Shown here piece by piece: positions 11,001 through 19,716 of a DNA stretch of 64,000 nucleotides (positions within the stretch are counted from its first letter, which is position 1; each line of letters begins with the position of its first letter). The DNA lies in contig NZ_VCQT01000029.1 of assembly GCF_005938655.1 (NCBI RefSeq), positions 31,125-95,124 of the forward strand. Reading direction: 5' to 3'. The notes under the pieces were generated by a model. The model saw only the letters and a program-made list of their open reading frames with translations. It made no database searches and was not told the origin of the DNA. The position numbers were made by a program, and so were the translations under genes. Origin of the DNA: Alloalcanivorax gelatiniphagus. GTDB lineage: Bacteria > Pseudomonadota > Gammaproteobacteria > Pseudomonadales > Alcanivoracaceae.

Positions 11001-11198
11001 GCGTTCGGCGCCAGCGCCAAGACCCAGCATGCCATCGGCACCGGGGTATTCGGCGGCATGGTCAGCGGCACCGTGCTGGTCATTCTCTTTGTCCCGGCAT
11101 TCTTTGTTTTCGTGATGGACCTGAGAGAACGCTTGCGGGGCTGGCATAGCACCCGTGGTGCCTCCTCGTCGCTATCCGATCATGACCAGGAGCCTTGA
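8052..11198 (+). CDS. RND multidrug efflux pump, inner membrane transporter (HAE1)
   Basis: Proton-driven inner-membrane transporter of 1048 aa, the standard AcrB/MexB length. The TM4 motif with paired aspartates (GIIVDDAIVVVEN) and the TM10 lysine (SAKNAILIVEFAK) form the proton relay. N-terminal FIQRPVFAWVIA is typical of hydrophobe/amphiphile efflux pumps, so drugs, solvents, bile-salt-like detergents or hydrocarbons are plausible substrates. It works with the adaptor encoded just upstream and the channel encoded just downstream; its stop nearly touches the start of the channel gene. Confidence 0.96.
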   Translation: MPRFFIQRPVFAWVIALFIILLGVTAIPKLPVAHYPSVAPPSVTISATYPGATPQTMNDAVVTLIERELSGVRHLLYFESSSDSSGSASVTATFKPGTDPELAQVDVQNRLKAIEPRLPQAVRQDGLSVESASSSFLMIVGLNSDDGRFDELALNDYMARNIVEELRRIDGVGRVQLFGAEQAMRIWIDPDKLIAHDLSVNDLSTAITEQNAQIVPGSVGASPALPGQKVTTVLTARGQLSTPEQFAAIVLRANVDGSSVVLGDVARVELGAQSYGFSNRENGQPATAAAIQLAPGANAVRTAEAVRARMASLSHSLPAGMNYSIPFDTAPFVKASIEKVIHTLIEAMVLVFLVMLLFLQKIRYTLIPALVAPVALLGTFTVMLLAGFSINVLTMFGMVLAIGIIVDDAIVVVENVERIMAREGLSPKDATIKAMSEITGAVVGITLVLTVVFIPMAFSSGSVGVIYKQFALAMVVSILFSAFLALTLTPALCASLLAPVRPGHQARRGFFGGFNSAFERLTGRYQGQVTGVVARSGRMMLIFLLLVGVLMLAFRQLPSSFLPEEDQGYFMASIQLPANATSERTLDVVKAYEAYVMSRPAVDGNMSILGFGFSGSGGNAAQTFTMLKDWGQRQGVTAASEADAAQQAMNALNEGTVMIVLPPAIDELGTKSGFTLFLQDRRNQGPAALQAAEDRLVELAAQSKVVSNVLADGLPEGASLRLDIDRQKAEALGVSFANISEILSTAMGSSYINDFPNQGRMQQVIMQADAAARMQVDDVLKLQVRNVRGGMVPLSEVVTPVWDQTPLQMMRYLGYPATSLSGRAASGASTGEAMAEMERMARQLPPGFAVAWTGQSLQERQSAAQAPMLVGLSILAVFLVLAALYESWSIPLSVILVVPLGLLGAVAAMLLRDLPNDVFFKVGMVTVIGLSAKNAILIVEFAKQLHDQGRGLREAAVEAARLRLRPILMTSLAFGLGVGPLMVAFGASAKTQHAIGTGVFGGMVSGTVLVILFVPAFFVFVMDLRERLRGWHSTRGASSSLSDHDQEP

Positions 11199-11202
11199 TG
11201 TC

Positions 11203-12606
11203 ATGCGGCGAATCATTCTGCCCATCATGCTGACCCTGTGCGGGTGCACTCTGACACCGGAGCTGATCAAGCCCGCGCCCCCGGTACCGACTGCATTTCC
11301 CGGCGAGCCATCGGAAAGCCACGCCGCCACCGCTGGCGATATTGCATGGCGGGCCATGTTCCGGGACCCGCGCCTGCGGCGTCTGATCGAGTTGGCCATG
11401 GAAAATAACCGTGACCTGCGCGTGGCGATGCTCAACGTCCAGGCGGTACAGGCCCAGTACCGTATCCAGAACGCCGCCCTTTTACCGGGCATCGAGGCCA
11501 GCGGCGGCATAACGCGCCAGCGCACCGCCGCCAATAACGAGACGACGCCGGCGCAACCGTCCACGGTGAACGAACAGGTCGGCGTGAACATCGGCCTGAG
11601 CGCTTTCGAGGTGGACCTGTTCGGGCGGGTGCGAGCCCTGTCGCAAGCCGCCCTGGCCCGCTATTTCGCCAGTGAAGAAGGGTATCGCGCGGCGCGCATC
11701 TCGCTGGTGGCGGCGGTGGCCGACGCCTACCTGGGCGAAAGGCTGGCCCGGGAACAGACGGATCTGGCCGAACAAACCCTTGAGGACTGGCGGCAATCGC
11801 TGCAACTGGCCCGCTTGCTGAAACAAGCCCGGCAGAGCGGAGAACTGGAGGTGGTACAGGCGGAGAGCCAGGTGGCCACCGCGGAGGCAGACCTTGAGGC
11901 CCGGCAACGGGAATGGCTGCGGGCTCAAAACGCGCTGCGGTTACTGGTCGGTGTGGGGCCTCCCTCGGATCTTCCCGATGGCTTGCCGCTGGACCAGCAG
12001 CCCGTGATGACGCAACTGCCCGCCGGCCTGCCCTCGGACCTGCTGACGCACCGGCCGGATATCCGCCGGGCGGAACAACTGATGAGGGCCGCCAACGCGG
12101 ACATCGGGGCCGCGCGGGCGGCGTTCTTTCCACGCCTGTCGCTGACCGCGTCGTTCGGCTATGCCAGCCCGGCCATGGGCAACCTGTTCGACGGCCAGCA
12201 GCGGGTTTGGAGTTTTTCACCACAAATCACGCAGCCGTTATTCCAGCATGGCCGACTGCGCGCCGAGCGGCGCCTGTCCGAAGTGCGTAAATCAAGCGCG
12301 GTGGCGGACTATGAACGCACCATTCAGGTCGCCTTCCGGGAGGTGGCCGACGGTCTCGCCGGGCGAGAAACGTTCAGCCGCCAGATCGAGGCGCAGAAAC
12401 GAGTGGTGGCCGGCGCCACTCGCCGGGTGGAACTGTCCACTCTGCGTTACCGGTCCGGTGTCGATAGCCGGCTCGAACTGCTCGACGCCCAACGCCAGCT
12501 GTACGCCGCCCGGCAAACTCTGCTGGACCTGCGCCGTGGTGAGTTCAGCAACGCGGTGGCGCTGTACAAAGCGCTTGGCGGAGGCCTGAGCGATGCGGCC
12601 CGATGA
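11203..12606 (+). CDS. RND outer membrane channel lipoprotein (OprM/NodT family)
   Basis: Outer membrane channel (467 aa) of the RND operon. The N terminus carries a lipobox (LCGC, lipid-modified Cys15) and the two internally repeated OEP domains, each with a long helix-turn-helix (for example LLKQARQSGELEVVQAES and TLRYRSGVDSRLELLDAQR). The ATG at 11203 has AGGAG about ten bases upstream and lies 4 bases after the pump's stop. An ATG at 11182 would overlap the pump and move the signal peptide inward. Supplies the exit duct to the adaptor and pump. Confidence 0.93.
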   Translation: MRRIILPIMLTLCGCTLTPELIKPAPPVPTAFPGEPSESHAATAGDIAWRAMFRDPRLRRLIELAMENNRDLRVAMLNVQAVQAQYRIQNAALLPGIEASGGITRQRTAANNETTPAQPSTVNEQVGVNIGLSAFEVDLFGRVRALSQAALARYFASEEGYRAARISLVAAVADAYLGERLAREQTDLAEQTLEDWRQSLQLARLLKQARQSGELEVVQAESQVATAEADLEARQREWLRAQNALRLLVGVGPPSDLPDGLPLDQQPVMTQLPAGLPSDLLTHRPDIRRAEQLMRAANADIGAARAAFFPRLSLTASFGYASPAMGNLFDGQQRVWSFSPQITQPLFQHGRLRAERRLSEVRKSSAVADYERTIQVAFREVADGLAGRETFSRQIEAQKRVVAGATRRVELSTLRYRSGVDSRLELLDAQRQLYAARQTLLDLRRGEFSNAVALYKALGGGLSDAAR

Positions 12607-12649
12607 GGCCTTTATCGCTCGGCCCCCACGGGCCAGCGCTGGCCGGCGA

Positions 12650-13873
12650 TCAGGCGTTATCCGGCCGGCGCATCTTGCAGGTGCTCGGCAGAGACACTTC
12701 GTCGCGGCTGATTTCCGCGATCTTGTGGAAATTGAAGTCGGTGCCTTCGGCGCCGTATTTCATATCGTCCTTGAGCACGGAGATGAACAGCGGCATCTGC
12801 ATCTGATGGTCTTGCTTGCGCATCATCACTTTGCCGGTGGGAGTATCCACCTCGAGCCCTTCCATGGCGAAGGCCACCTTCACCGGGTCCGTGCTGCCCG
12901 CTTTATCGGCGGCTTTCTGCAGCATGTCGAGCATGGTGGAAAGACGCAGCCAGTAGTAGTCCCAGCCGGTCTGTTCGTACATGGCCACTTGCTGGTCGGC
13001 CATGTCCGGGTCATCAAAATCACCGTAGTACTCGTTGACCTGATAGATACGGTCCACCCCGGCTTCGCCGACCTGGGTGACAACACCGGCCATGGCGCCG
13101 TAGTAGGTCAGGAACGGCAAATCCACGCCGTAGTCGGCGGCGGCCTTGACCAGCAAGGTGATGTCCTGGCCCCAGTTACCGGTGATCACGGCGTCGGCGC
13201 CGGAGGACTGGATCTTGGATACATAAGGCGTGAAATCCTTCACCTTGGCCAACGGATGGAAATCCTGTCCGACGATTTCGATGTCCGGGCGCTTTTCCTT
13301 GAGCATCTTGGTGGCGGCCTCGGCCACCGCCCGACCAAAGCTGTAGTCCTGGTTGATCAGGTAGACCTTCTTGATGTCGTCACGACCTTGAATCCAGCTG
13401 GTCATGGCGTTCATTTTCATGTCCACGTGGGCATCGAACCGGAAATGCCAGAACGAACAGCGCTCGTTGGTGAAGGCCGGGTCCACCGCCGCCATGTTCA
13501 GGTAGAGCACTTCCTTGCCCGGGTTGCGGGCGTTGTGTTTGTTCACCGCGGTCAGCAAGGCGGAGCCAACGGATGAACCCATGCCCTGGGTCACATAGCG
13601 GATGCCGTTATCCACGGCTTTCTGGAACTGGACCAGGGTTTCCTGGGGGTTGACCTTGTTGTCCATGCCGACGATTTCGATCTTATCGCCATTGATGCCG
13701 CCATTGGCATTGATGGTCTTGGCGTGAAAATTGAGATGGTCGATCGCCGACTGGCCGGCGGCGGCCATGGGCCCGGTGAGCGGATCAATCAGAGCAATAC
13801 GGACGGTGTCCGCGCTGGCCGTGCCGGCCAGCAAAACGGTGGTGGTGAATATGGATACAAGCGCTTTCAACAT
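12650..13873 (-). CDS. Branched-chain amino acid-type ABC transporter substrate-binding protein (second copy)
   Basis: Periplasmic type I substrate-binding protein (407 aa) of the LivK family, with a Sec signal peptide ending near TASA. The mature protein starts TVRIALIDPLTGP, and two conserved cysteines (in ERCSFWHFRFDA and near the C terminus, TCKMRRP) probably form a disulfide. It is clearly paralogous to the binding protein encoded at 17764-18984; most blocks are alignable without gaps. It lies distal to livF but beyond a strong terminator, so it may be transcribed separately. The ligand cannot be read from sequence: branched-chain amino acids, amides or aromatic acids are all known for this family. 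The start has AGGAGAG upstream. Confidence 0.9.
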   Translation of the reverse strand: MLKALVSIFTTTVLLAGTASADTVRIALIDPLTGPMAAAGQSAIDHLNFHAKTINANGGINGDKIEIVGMDNKVNPQETLVQFQKAVDNGIRYVTQGMGSSVGSALLTAVNKHNARNPGKEVLYLNMAAVDPAFTNERCSFWHFRFDAHVDMKMNAMTSWIQGRDDIKKVYLINQDYSFGRAVAEAATKMLKEKRPDIEIVGQDFHPLAKVKDFTPYVSKIQSSGADAVITGNWGQDITLLVKAAADYGVDLPFLTYYGAMAGVVTQVGEAGVDRIYQVNEYYGDFDDPDMADQQVAMYEQTGWDYYWLRLSTMLDMLQKAADKAGSTDPVKVAFAMEGLEVDTPTGKVMMRKQDHQMQMPLFISVLKDDMKYGAEGTDFNFHKIAEISRDEVSLPSTCKMRRPDNA

Positions 13874-13987
13874 GGAGCTCTCCTGATTGTTGTTATCTAT
13901 CGTATGTTCAGTGCCCAGCGTGACGTCGCCGCCGTCGCCCGAGCGTGAACAGACACTACGGCAACCGGTGCCGGCCGCCAGGGCAAT

Positions 13988-14011
13988 AAAAAAGGCCCGC
14001 CGAAGCGGGCC
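13988..14011 (-). terminator. Rho-independent terminator downstream of livF
   Basis: On the minus strand, GGCCCGC, a TTCG tetraloop, GCGGGCC and six T residues form a textbook intrinsic terminator 31 bp after the livF stop. It separates the livHMGF transcript from the second binding-protein gene. Confidence 0.88.
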
Positions 14012-14041
14012 AGCCCATTGACGATGGAACCAAAAACTCTC

Positions 14042-14737
14042 TTATACTTCCAGCCACTCCTTGCGCGTGGCCTCGTCGGCGCGTAGCTCCTCGGGAGTAC
14101 CTTCAAATACGATCTGACCATGCCCCATCACCAGTACCCGATGGGAGATATCCATGGCGATGGACAGCTTCTGTTCCACCAGCAGAATCGACACCCCGGC
14201 CCGGGCGATCTCGGAAATCAGCTCGCCGATCTGCTTGACGATCAACGGCGCCAGCCCTTCGGTGGGCTCGTCGATCATGATCAGTTCCGGATCACCCATC
14301 AGAGTACGGCTGATGGTCAGCATCTGTTTCTCGCCACCGGACAGCACGCCCGCCGGCGAATCCGCCCGCCGCGCCAGGTTGGGGAACATCTCCATAAACT
14401 GCTCCACCTTCCATTTGCCCGGCCGGCGGGTGCTTTTGATGCCCAGTTCCAGGTTCTGACGTACCGTCAGAGTCGGGAAGATATCCCGGTTCTCCGGCAC
14501 ATAGCCCAGGCCCTTGCGGGCAATCCGATGGTTCGGCAGACCGGCGATTTCCTCGCCGTGGAAACGGATCGAACCCTGCGGCGGCACTTCGCCCATGATC
14601 GCCTTGACGGTGGTGGAGCGGCCCACGCCATTACGGCCCAGCAGCGCCACCACTTCGCCTTCCTTCATGGAAAAGTTGACCCCGTTGAGGATGTGGCTCT
14701 TCCCGTAGTATGCGTGCAAATCGTTGACTTCCAGCAT
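14042..14737 (-). CDS. livF: ABC transporter ATP-binding protein, LivF type
   Basis: One of two ATPases (231 aa) of the branched-chain amino acid-type importer. The signature LSGGEKQM, Walker B LIMIDEPTEGLAP and the H-loop region are intact. The Walker A motif reads GRNGVGRST (residues 34-42): Arg40 stands where the invariant lysine should be, codon CGC. The partner LivG keeps a normal GPNGAGKST. My recollection is that some LivF clades carry this substitution, but I cannot check it here. The gene starts on the base at which livG ends, implying translational coupling. Confidence 0.9.
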   Translation of the reverse strand: MLEVNDLHAYYGKSHILNGVNFSMKEGEVVALLGRNGVGRSTTVKAIMGEVPPQGSIRFHGEEIAGLPNHRIARKGLGYVPENRDIFPTLTVRQNLELGIKSTRRPGKWKVEQFMEMFPNLARRADSPAGVLSGGEKQMLTISRTLMGDPELIMIDEPTEGLAPLIVKQIGELISEIARAGVSILLVEQKLSIAMDISHRVLVMGHGQIVFEGTPEELRADEATRKEWLEV

Positions 14738-15483
14738 TACGCCGCCTCCTCGCCGAGATAAGCTTCCTTCACCCGCGGGTCGTTGCGGATTTCCTCCGGC
14801 TTACCGGTGGCGATGATCTTGCCGTACACCAGCACCGAGATGCGGTCCGCCAGCTCGAACACCACGCCCATGTCGTGTTCCACGATCATCAGGGTGCGGC
14901 CCTCGGCCACCTGACGAATCAGGTTGATGGCCTGGGTGGTTTCGGTGTTGCTCATACCGGCGGTGGGCTCGTCGAGCAGCACCACGCTGGCGTCGCAGGC
15001 GATGGTCATGCCGATCTCCAGGGCGCGCTGGCTGGCATAGGGCAACGCCCCCGCCGGCACGTCACGCAGCTCCTGCAGACCAATCATTTCAAGTACCTCC
15101 TCGGCACGCTGGTTGGCGGCCCGCACCTTGGACGCGGGACGCCAGAACACGTAACCGGAGTGAGCCTGCTTGAAACAGGCACAGCGCAGGTTCTCGTACA
15201 CCGACAGATTGCCGAACACGTTGCTGACCTGGAACGACCGGGACAGCCCGCGCTGCTGGATCTTGTCCGGGCTCAGACCATTGATGCGGTCGCCGTGCAG
15301 ATAGATTTCGCCATCGGTGGGCGCGAACGCGCCGGACAGCAGGTTGAAAAAGGTGGATTTGCCGGCCCCGTTGGGGCCGATCACCGCGTGTACTTCATTG
15401 TCCGCCACGTCCAGGTCGACGCCGCAGATCACTTCGGCGGGACCGAAACTCTTGGTCAGCCCCTTGATCGACAGTGCGCTCAT
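14737..15483 (-). CDS. livG: ABC transporter ATP-binding protein, LivG type
   Basis: Second ATPase of the importer (248 aa). Walker A GPNGAGKST is canonical, Walker B is VVLLDEPTAGMS, and the signature region has the LivG-type divergence (LPYASQRALEIG in place of LSGGQ). It forms a heterodimer with LivF on the cytoplasmic face of LivHM. It overlaps livM by 4 bp (ATGA) and abuts livF, so the three are one translational unit. Confidence 0.93.
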   Translation of the reverse strand: MSALSIKGLTKSFGPAEVICGVDLDVADNEVHAVIGPNGAGKSTFFNLLSGAFAPTDGEIYLHGDRINGLSPDKIQQRGLSRSFQVSNVFGNLSVYENLRCACFKQAHSGYVFWRPASKVRAANQRAEEVLEMIGLQELRDVPAGALPYASQRALEIGMTIACDASVVLLDEPTAGMSNTETTQAINLIRQVAEGRTLMIVEHDMGVVFELADRISVLVYGKIIATGKPEEIRNDPRVKEAYLGEEAA

Positions 15484-16754
15484 TCCTGGCCCTCCCGCAG
15501 CTTATTGGTGGCGCGTTTGATCAGACCGCCGGCAACCAGCAACACCACCACGGTGAGCCAGCCCCACAGGGAAGCGGCGTCGAAATCCACACCGAACACA
15601 TGGGCGAATTCGTCATCGCCGTGGGTGATCTGGAACGTCAACTCCACCAGCACCACCAGACCGACGATGATCATGCCCACCGCCAGGGCACCGCTCAGCC
15701 AGCCCGGCAGGCGCTGGCCCAGCTCGCCCTCGCGCCAGGCCACGCGTACCTGTTCGATGCCACCGCCGAGACCGCGCGGCGCAAACATCACGATGGCCAG
15801 GAACACCAGCCCCACGTAGAGAATGGAAGCATCGGTGTAATCACTGAGCATGGAGTTCATCAGGGTCACCACCACGGCGCCGACGATCGGGCCGTAGAAC
15901 ACCCCGAGCCCACCCACGGCGGCCATCAGCAGCGCCAGACCGGACGGAATCAGACCCAGGGCTTCCGGTGTGATGATCTCGTAGTTCACCGCCGCCATGC
16001 CGCCGGCCAGGCCACCAAAGGCACCGGAGGCGATAAAGATCATGAAGCGGACATTGCGCGGCGGGTAGCCGATGAACTGCAGACGGTCCGGGTTATCACG
16101 CACGGCGTTGGACAGCCGGCCCAGCGGCGTGCGGGTGAACGCCCACATGGCGAACACGGCGGCGAAGGTCCAGAACGCGATAAACCAGTACACGTCCGAG
16201 GACTGCGCCAGCTCCAGACCAAACCATTGCGGCCCGACCATACGGTTGCCGTAGATGCCCGCCTCACCGCCGAACAGGGAGGGGAACATCTGCCCGGCGG
16301 CGGCCACCATCTCGCCCAGACCCAGGGTGATCATGGCGAAGGCGGTGCCGGCCCGGCGGCAGAACGGCCAGCCCAGCACCAGCGCCACCAGGCCACCGGC
16401 GATCATGCCCACCAGCGGCATGCCCAGCACCGGCACATGGGCCCAGAAGCCCTCGCCGGCATAGGACGCCTCGTCGATGGCGATCATGGCGTGCATGGCG
16501 GCGTAGCTGCCCAGCCCGAAAAACACCGCGTGGCCGAAGGACAGCATGCCGCCCTGACCGAGCAGCATGTTGTAGGACAACGCGAAGACGATATTGATGC
16601 CGATCACGTTGAGCAGGGTAAAGGCGGTACTGTTGCCGGAGAAAAACACCGGCAGCAGCAGCAACGCCGCGGCGAACACCACCCAGGGCACCAGGCCACG
16701 CAGGGAGGTGCGGGATTTTGGACGTTGCATGGGTGCGATTATGTCCTGGCTCAT
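15480..16754 (-). CDS. livM: Branched-chain amino acid-type ABC transporter permease LivM
   Basis: Inner-membrane permease of 424 aa with about ten hydrophobic segments and the family motif with G-x-GEMVAAAGQMFPSLFGGEAGIYGNRM, typical of LivM. It pairs with LivH to form the translocation path. The start overlaps the livH stop by 4 bp, and its own stop overlaps the livG start. The C-terminal extension is predicted to run through additional hydrophobic helices. Confidence 0.92.
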   Translation of the reverse strand: MSQDIIAPMQRPKSRTSLRGLVPWVVFAAALLLLPVFFSGNSTAFTLLNVIGINIVFALSYNMLLGQGGMLSFGHAVFFGLGSYAAMHAMIAIDEASYAGEGFWAHVPVLGMPLVGMIAGGLVALVLGWPFCRRAGTAFAMITLGLGEMVAAAGQMFPSLFGGEAGIYGNRMVGPQWFGLELAQSSDVYWFIAFWTFAAVFAMWAFTRTPLGRLSNAVRDNPDRLQFIGYPPRNVRFMIFIASGAFGGLAGGMAAVNYEIITPEALGLIPSGLALLMAAVGGLGVFYGPIVGAVVVTLMNSMLSDYTDASILYVGLVFLAIVMFAPRGLGGGIEQVRVAWREGELGQRLPGWLSGALAVGMIIVGLVVLVELTFQITHGDDEFAHVFGVDFDAASLWGWLTVVVLLVAGGLIKRATNKLREGQE

Positions 16755-17692
16755 GGTTCAAGTTCCCCCATCAGACCGCGGGGCCGGAAGATCAGGATCA
16801 GCACCAGCAGGATGAACGGCGTCATCGGCGCCAGGGTGGCCAGGGAAATACGGCCCACCTCGCCATAGGGGTCCAGGTTGGCGCCCAGGGCGTTGAAGAC
16901 ATCCGCCAGGGAGGCGTTGATGGCGACGAAGAACGTCTGCAGCAGGCCGATCAGCAAGGACGCGTAGAAAGCCCCCTGCAGTGAGCCCATGCCACCCACC
17001 ACCACCACCACGAACACGATCGGGCCCAGGGTGGCGGCCATGCCCGGCTCGGTGGCCAGCAGCGGACCGCCGATCACCCCGGCCAGCGCCGCCAGCGCGC
17101 AGCCGAAACCGAACACGCCCATGAACAGCCGCGGCACGTTGTGGCCAAGGTGGCCCACCATTTCGCCGTGGGTCAGAGCGGCACGGATCATCATGCCAAC
17201 GCGGGTCTTCTTGAGCAGGTACCACAGCGCGATGAACATCAGGATGGAGATCAGAATCACCACGCCCCGGAAAATCGAATAATCGGTGCCGAACAGGGTG
17301 AACAGCGGCTCGCGCATATAGGACGGTTCACGGTAGGCCACCGCCACGGTGCCCCAAATCATCTGCACCAGCTCGTCGATAACGTAGGCCAGGCCGAAGG
17401 TAAACAGCAGCTCCGCCACGTGGCCATTGGCGTGCACCCGGCGCAGGCCGAAGCGCTCCACCAGCGCACCAAGCGCGCCAACCAACAGCGGCGCGAGAAT
17501 CAATGCCGGCCAGAAGCCGGTGTACATCCCCAGGGTGTAGGCGAAATACGCGCCCAACATGTAGAAGCTGGCATGGGCAAAGTTAAGCACGCCCATCATG
17601 GAGAAAATCAGGGTAAGACCGCTGGACAGCATGAACAGCAAAAGGCCGTACAACACACCATTCAGGGCCGAAAAAATCACAAGTTCGAGCAT
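16751..17692 (-). CDS. livH: Branched-chain amino acid-type ABC transporter permease LivH
   Basis: Inner-membrane permease of 313 aa with about eight hydrophobic segments. The N terminus (ALNGVLYGLLLFMLSSGLTLIFSMMGVLNFAHASFYMLGAY) carries the family's GLTL-F-MGV-NFAHG-like motif; here it is NFAHAS. It follows the first binding-protein gene after 71 bp that contain a hairpin, and overlaps livM by 4 bp. Confidence 0.93.
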   Translation of the reverse strand: MLELVIFSALNGVLYGLLLFMLSSGLTLIFSMMGVLNFAHASFYMLGAYFAYTLGMYTGFWPALILAPLLVGALGALVERFGLRRVHANGHVAELLFTFGLAYVIDELVQMIWGTVAVAYREPSYMREPLFTLFGTDYSIFRGVVILISILMFIALWYLLKKTRVGMMIRAALTHGEMVGHLGHNVPRLFMGVFGFGCALAALAGVIGGPLLATEPGMAATLGPIVFVVVVVGGMGSLQGAFYASLLIGLLQTFFVAINASLADVFNALGANLDPYGEVGRISLATLAPMTPFILLVLILIFRPRGLMGELEP

Positions 17693-17707
17693 GACAAGGC
17701 TCCCGGA

Positions 17708-17727
17708 GCAGCGGCTTGCGCCGCTGC
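17708..17727. promoter_or_regulatory. Intercistronic hairpin between binding-protein gene and livH
   Basis: GCAGCGGC (17708-17715), loop TTGC, GCCGCTGC (17720-17727) is a perfect 8-bp stem with no T tract. In ABC operons whose first gene encodes the binding protein, such a hairpin often stabilises the upstream mRNA and gives excess binding protein over permease. That role is inferred from position. Confidence 0.5.
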
Positions 17728-17763
17728 CCCTACTGCACGATCACGGAGAGTCGCGGGGCCGTG

Positions 17764-18984
17764 TTACTTGGGACGGCGCATGCGACAGGTGGTGGGCAGG
17801 GTGACTTCATCACGGTCGATGCGTGCCACCTTGTGGAAGTTGTAGTCGGTGCCTTCGGCGCCGTACTTCATGTCATCCTGCATTACGGAGATGAACATGG
17901 GCAGCTGGATCTGGTGATCCTCGGCGCGCATCACCACTTCACCGGTGGGGGTTTCCAGGCTCATGCCTTCCATTGCCTTGGCCACGGCCACGGGATCGGT
18001 GGAACCGGCCTTGTCGGCGGCTTTCTTGAACATGTCGAGCATGGTGCTCAAACGCAGGTAGTAGAAGTCCCAGCCGGTCTCTTTGTACATGTTGACCTGA
18101 CGCTTGGCCATTTCCTCGTCATCGAAGTCACCGTAGTACTCGTTGATCTGGTAGATCCGACCCACGCCCTTGTCGCCCAGTTGGGTGACCACGCCGGAGC
18201 TGGCGCCGTAGTAGGTGTAGAAAGGTGCATCCAGGCCGAATTCGGCGGCGGCTTTCACCAGCAGGGTGATGTCCTGGCCCCAGTTACCGCTGATCACCGC
18301 GTCGGCGCCGGAGGACTGGATCTTGGAGATGTAGGGGGTGAAGTCCTTCACCTTGGCCAGGGGGTGGAAGTCGTTACCGACGATTTCGATGTCCGGGCGT
18401 TTCTCGGCGAGCATCTTGCGCGCCGCATCGGAAACCGCGTGACCGAAGCTGTAGTCCTGGTTGATCAGGTACACCTTCTTGATGTCCTTGTTCTCGGCGA
18501 TGTAGGTGGTCAGCGCGTTCATTTTCATGTCCGCGTTGGCATCGAACCGGAAATGCCAGAACGAGCAGCGATCGTTGGTGAAGGACGGGTCCACCGCGGC
18601 GTAGTTCATGTACAGAACTTCCTTGCCGGGGTTGCGCTGATTGTGTTTTTCCACCGCGCCGATCAGCGCGGAAGCCACCGAGGAGCCGTTGCCCTGGGTG
18701 ATGTACTGGATGCCACCGTCGATGGCTTTCTGCAGCTGAATCAGGCTCTCCTGCGGGTTCACCTTGTTGTCCAGGCCAACGATTTCCAGCTGTTTGCCGG
18801 CGATGCCGCCGTTGGCGTTGATGCGTTTGGCTTCAAACTTGAGGTGCTCCAGAGCCGGCTGGCCGGCGCCGGCCATGGGGCCGGTGAGCGGATCGATCAG
18901 GGCAAGTTTCACGGTCTCGGCGGCGCTGGCGGTACCTACCAGCAGCAGCGAGGCGGCGATAAGGGTGAAAAAGGATTTCAACAT
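17764..18984 (-). CDS. Branched-chain amino acid-type ABC transporter substrate-binding protein (first copy)
   Basis: Periplasmic LivK-family binding protein (406 aa), first gene of the livHMGF operon. The Sec signal peptide ends near TASA, and the mature protein begins ETVKLALIDPLTGP. The CSFWHFRFDAN block and C-terminal CRMRRP match the paralogue at 12650-13873. The ATG at 18984 has GGAGAG five bases upstream; an in-frame codon four residues earlier lacks that spacing. Having two closely related binding proteins at both ends of one importer locus suggests either dosage or two related ligands. Confidence 0.92.
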   Translation of the reverse strand: MLKSFFTLIAASLLLVGTASAAETVKLALIDPLTGPMAGAGQPALEHLKFEAKRINANGGIAGKQLEIVGLDNKVNPQESLIQLQKAIDGGIQYITQGNGSSVASALIGAVEKHNQRNPGKEVLYMNYAAVDPSFTNDRCSFWHFRFDANADMKMNALTTYIAENKDIKKVYLINQDYSFGHAVSDAARKMLAEKRPDIEIVGNDFHPLAKVKDFTPYISKIQSSGADAVISGNWGQDITLLVKAAAEFGLDAPFYTYYGASSGVVTQLGDKGVGRIYQINEYYGDFDDEEMAKRQVNMYKETGWDFYYLRLSTMLDMFKKAADKAGSTDPVAVAKAMEGMSLETPTGEVVMRAEDHQIQLPMFISVMQDDMKYGAEGTDYNFHKVARIDRDEVTLPTTCRMRRPK

Positions 18985-19679
18985 GACGCTCTCCACGATT
19001 GTTGTTGTACTGCCGGCGCCCGAGTGTCACGAAGCGGACCGGCATTTCACCTTGGTGGCCGCCATTGAGCGGGACACCTTAATGCGTTTTTGTTTACTGT
19101 CCGTGTCAGCGCCGATCTGCTCGTTCCAGCGCCCACGTTATGGTTCTTAAAGCCCGCGCGTTGATTGTTTTTTTTGCGCTTCAGTTCCGTCATCAAAGAA
19201 TCGCCGGCAAGCCTCTCAAAGGTCCCGGCGCCGACATACCTTTTAGTATGTGCGCACGAAAATAATCCTGTCCAGTGCCATTTCCGGTCTTTTCCGAGCG
19301 CCTTCTTCAGGGTCGAAAAAGGGGCACTGAACGGCGCCCACTTAGGTCAATACGGTGCTCCTTAATCCGCCTGAATCCCAAGCGTGGTGCTGCTTTCAGC
19401 ATGAACGCCCGGGCCCGACACGGCAATGTTCGATTGCGACGGGCAACCGGACAATCACGCCAGCGCGGTGAATCAAAGCGCGGAACACGCGCTGGCCTCG
19501 AAAAATCGGCTTTCCAGGCCCTGTATGGCCCGATGGATGGCGCCGCGGGACGTTTGCCCATGGCCCCGAGACCGGAAAAACATGACAACTTATTCCCTGA
19601 TTATGCGTTTCTTCGTGGCGGGCCCCGGACCGTGCTGTTACCCGAGGTAACACCGCGTGTGAAATTTTCCCGAACCTCC
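18985..19679. other. Divergent intergenic region
   Basis: About 700 bp without a convincing gene lie between the divergent transporter and acyl-CoA synthetase genes. Short open frames on both strands have no family resemblance and no good ribosome site. The stretch 19090-19200 is AT-richer and is the likely place for the liv operon promoter, but I could not find a well-spaced -35/-10 pair there. Confidence 0.4.
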
Positions 19680-19708
19680 TTGACCCTCTTTCGAGGCCCC
19701 GGTATGAA
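19680..19708 (+). promoter_or_regulatory. Sigma-70-type promoter for the acyl-CoA synthetase gene
   Basis: TTGACC (19680-19685) and TATGAA (19703-19708) are separated by exactly 17 bases. The predicted start near 19715 gives a 5' leader of about 60 nt with a GGGAGAG ribosome site before the ATG at 19775. Confidence 0.5.
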
Positions 19709-19716
19709 TTGCTCCA

